DNA of 6,697 nucleotides from Clostridia bacterium (lineage in GTDB: Bacteria; Bacillota; Clostridia; Christensenellales; UBA1242). Shown piece by piece: positions 5,636 through 6,697 of the stretch; position 1 is the stretch's first letter; the number at the start of each line of letters is the position of its first letter. Made by a program: the position numbers and the translations under genes. A model generated the notes under the pieces. The model searched no databases. It saw only the letters and a program-made list of their open reading frames with translations, and had not been told where the DNA came from. The stretch covers positions 1 to 6,697 of the forward strand of contig CAAFWB010000112.1 of the NCBI GenBank assembly GCA_900766395.1, written 5' to 3'.

Positions 5636-5649
5636 TTTGCGGTCGCAAA
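5636..5649. promoter_or_regulatory. 14-bp palindrome between divergent promoters
   Basis: TTTGCG-GT-CGCAAA is an inverted repeat 11 bases upstream of the nrnA -35 box and about 44 bases upstream of the membrane protein -35 box. Its position between two divergent genes would suit a regulator site, and the outer GATTTT (5626-5631) and AAAATC run (5648-5653) add partial symmetry. No known operator is recognised, and a palindrome of this length can arise by chance. Confidence 0.25.
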
Positions 5650-5660
5650 AATCACAAAAC

Positions 5661-5689
5661 TTGCATTATAGCAAAATATATGTTATAAT
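5661..5689 (+). promoter_or_regulatory. Sigma-70/A-like promoter for nrnA
   Basis: TTGCAT (5661-5666) is followed after 17 bases by a perfect TATAAT (5684-5689) with an extended -10 TG at 5681-5682. Transcription would start near 5696, giving a leader of about 20 bases that contains AAAGGAGG (5704-5711) four bases before the ATG. This is the best promoter in the window. Confidence 0.72.
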
Positions 5690-5715
5690 AAACTGCTTTT
5701 TCGAAAGGAGGTTTA

Positions 5716-6660
5716 ATGAATAAATTTCAAGAAGCACTAACCAATGCAAACAAAATTGCGATATTTTCGCACATCAATCCAGATGCTGATGCACTATGTT
5801 CATCGTTTGCATTGAAAAACATCATCAGAAATAATTTTGAATACAAGTTTGTTGATGTGTTTGTGGACGGAGAACTTGGAGAACTATACGACCCAATTCT
5901 TCGCAATGAGGTTATCAACCCCGTTCCTTATGCAAGTTATGACCTCGCGGTCGTTCTTGATTGCCCAAACACAAGCAGGATTGGAAAGTTTGAAGAAATG
6001 CTGAAAAATATTCCATTCGTAATCAATCTTGACCACCACTCAACAAACACAAGATTCGGTCAAATTAATTATGTTTCGGACAAAATTTCAAGCACTTGTG
6101 AGTTGGTTTTTCTTCTCGCAAAGAAATGTGCACTTGAACTAAATAACACGATTGCAAAAGAACTCTATCAAGGAATAATAACAGACACAAATTGTTTCAC
6201 TTCTCTTTCTCTTGCAAGAACAAGCCACAGGGTCCTTGATGAACTTTTGGGATATAAATTCAACGCAGATTTAATCAAAGAATACTATTTTAAAAACAAC
6301 ACAAAAGCAAAAACAAAACTCCTTGCAAAAACTTTGAACACAATCAAATATTACAAGAATGGCACAATCTCAATCATGGAAATTCCATACTCTGATTTTG
6401 AAAAATGCGGTGCAACATTTGAGGACACTTTGGGAATTGTTGACCAAGGCGCAAACATTGAAGGTGTCAAAGTTTCCGCAATACTAATTGAAAAAGAACC
6501 AGAAAAAGTTTATGTTTCACTTCGCGGCAAAGGCGAAATTCCGGTCGGCGAAATTGCAAAACATTTTGGTGGAGGCGGAAATGAAACACAAGCTGCATTT
6601 CAATTTCAAGGTCCTCTCAAAGACATTTCAAAATCTTTCACAGATTTCATCAAAGACTAA
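5716..6660 (+). CDS. nrnA: DHH/DHHA1 phosphoesterase, NrnA-like (nanoRNase / pAp phosphatase)
   Basis: A 314-residue DHH-family phosphoesterase of the NrnA/MgpA type, which degrades 2-5 nt RNAs and in several members removes the 3' phosphate of pAp; some relatives act on cyclic dinucleotide products. It is cytoplasmic and Mn-dependent in studied members. The DHH domain shows SHINPDADALCSS (18-30), the metal-ligand region LDCPN (81-85), the signature LDHHSTN (105-111), SSTCELVFLL (125-134) and YQGIITDTNCF (151-161). The C-terminal DHHA1 domain contains EKVYVSLRGKGEIPVGEIAKHFGGGGNETQAAF (263-295). The family's GGGH motif reads GGGN here (Asn289), although all DHH-domain ligands remain. Length is normal for the family. 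The start is fixed by AAAGGAGG and a strong promoter. The gene is complete, with TAA at 6658-6660; no terminator is visible before adapter sequence begins 17 bases later. Confidence 0.88.
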   Translation: MNKFQEALTNANKIAIFSHINPDADALCSSFALKNIIRNNFEYKFVDVFVDGELGELYDPILRNEVINPVPYASYDLAVVLDCPNTSRIGKFEEMLKNIPFVINLDHHSTNTRFGQINYVSDKISSTCELVFLLAKKCALELNNTIAKELYQGIITDTNCFTSLSLARTSHRVLDELLGYKFNADLIKEYYFKNNTKAKTKLLAKTLNTIKYYKNGTISIMEIPYSDFEKCGATFEDTLGIVDQGANIEGVKVSAILIEKEPEKVYVSLRGKGEIPVGEIAKHFGGGGNETQAAFQFQGPLKDISKSFTDFIKD

Positions 6661-6677
6661 GTTAGTCCACAAAAAGA

Positions 6678-6697
6678 AGATCGGAAGAGCACACGTC
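6678..6697 (+). other. Illumina adapter sequence at the contig end (artefact)
   Basis: The last 20 bases begin AGATCGGAAGAGC and continue as the standard TruSeq read-through adapter. They run to the very end of the window, directly after native-looking sequence. This is untrimmed library adapter rather than genomic DNA, so genuine sequence probably ends at or just before 6677. Confidence 0.95.

Overview
The window reads as chromosomal, housekeeping DNA from a low-GC bacterium, most likely a low-GC Gram-positive (Bacillota/Clostridia-like or a relative). The reasons are AT-rich genes and spacers, AAAGGAGG-type ribosome binding sites, sigma-70/A-like promoters with 17-base spacers, stem-plus-T terminators, and the gene families present. 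Stops used are TAA and TAG, and tryptophan is TGG. I cannot name a genus. The right edge ends in Illumina adapter sequence, so this is probably the end of a draft or metagenomic contig.

Layout. Positions 1-117 hold a GC-rich intergenic repeat with strong hairpins. Four genes follow on the minus strand, read from right to left as two pairs. Pair one is tilS (tRNA-Ile lysidine synthase, 4838-3510) and a galU homologue (UDP-glucose pyrophosphorylase family, 3510-2647). They share a base in a TAATG stop-start junction and sit behind a good promoter at 4892-4864; a terminator follows galU. Pair two is cca (tRNA nucleotidyltransferase, 2593-1343) and rmuC (membrane-anchored coiled-coil RmuC protein, 1353-118), overlapping by 11 bases. 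cca appears to have no Shine-Dalgarno site and may be translated from a leaderless message.

Positions 4839-5308 contain no convincing gene. They hold the tilS promoter, an isolated 84-base hairpin with a 27-bp perfect outer stem, a bidirectional terminator, and a second copy of the GC-rich repeat. A small two-helix membrane protein (5542-5309, minus) and an nrnA-like DHH phosphoesterase (5716-6660, plus) are then transcribed divergently from a 173-base spacer that carries promoters in both directions.

Together the genes suggest RNA maintenance (tRNA wobble modification, CCA end repair, nanoRNA/pAp turnover) with one envelope-sugar enzyme and one DNA-maintenance protein. I see no phage, CRISPR, toxin-antitoxin or defence system. 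The items most worth a second look are the long hairpin, the modular repeat pair, the altered GGGH motif of the DHH protein, the possible leaderless cca, and the adapter at the contig end.
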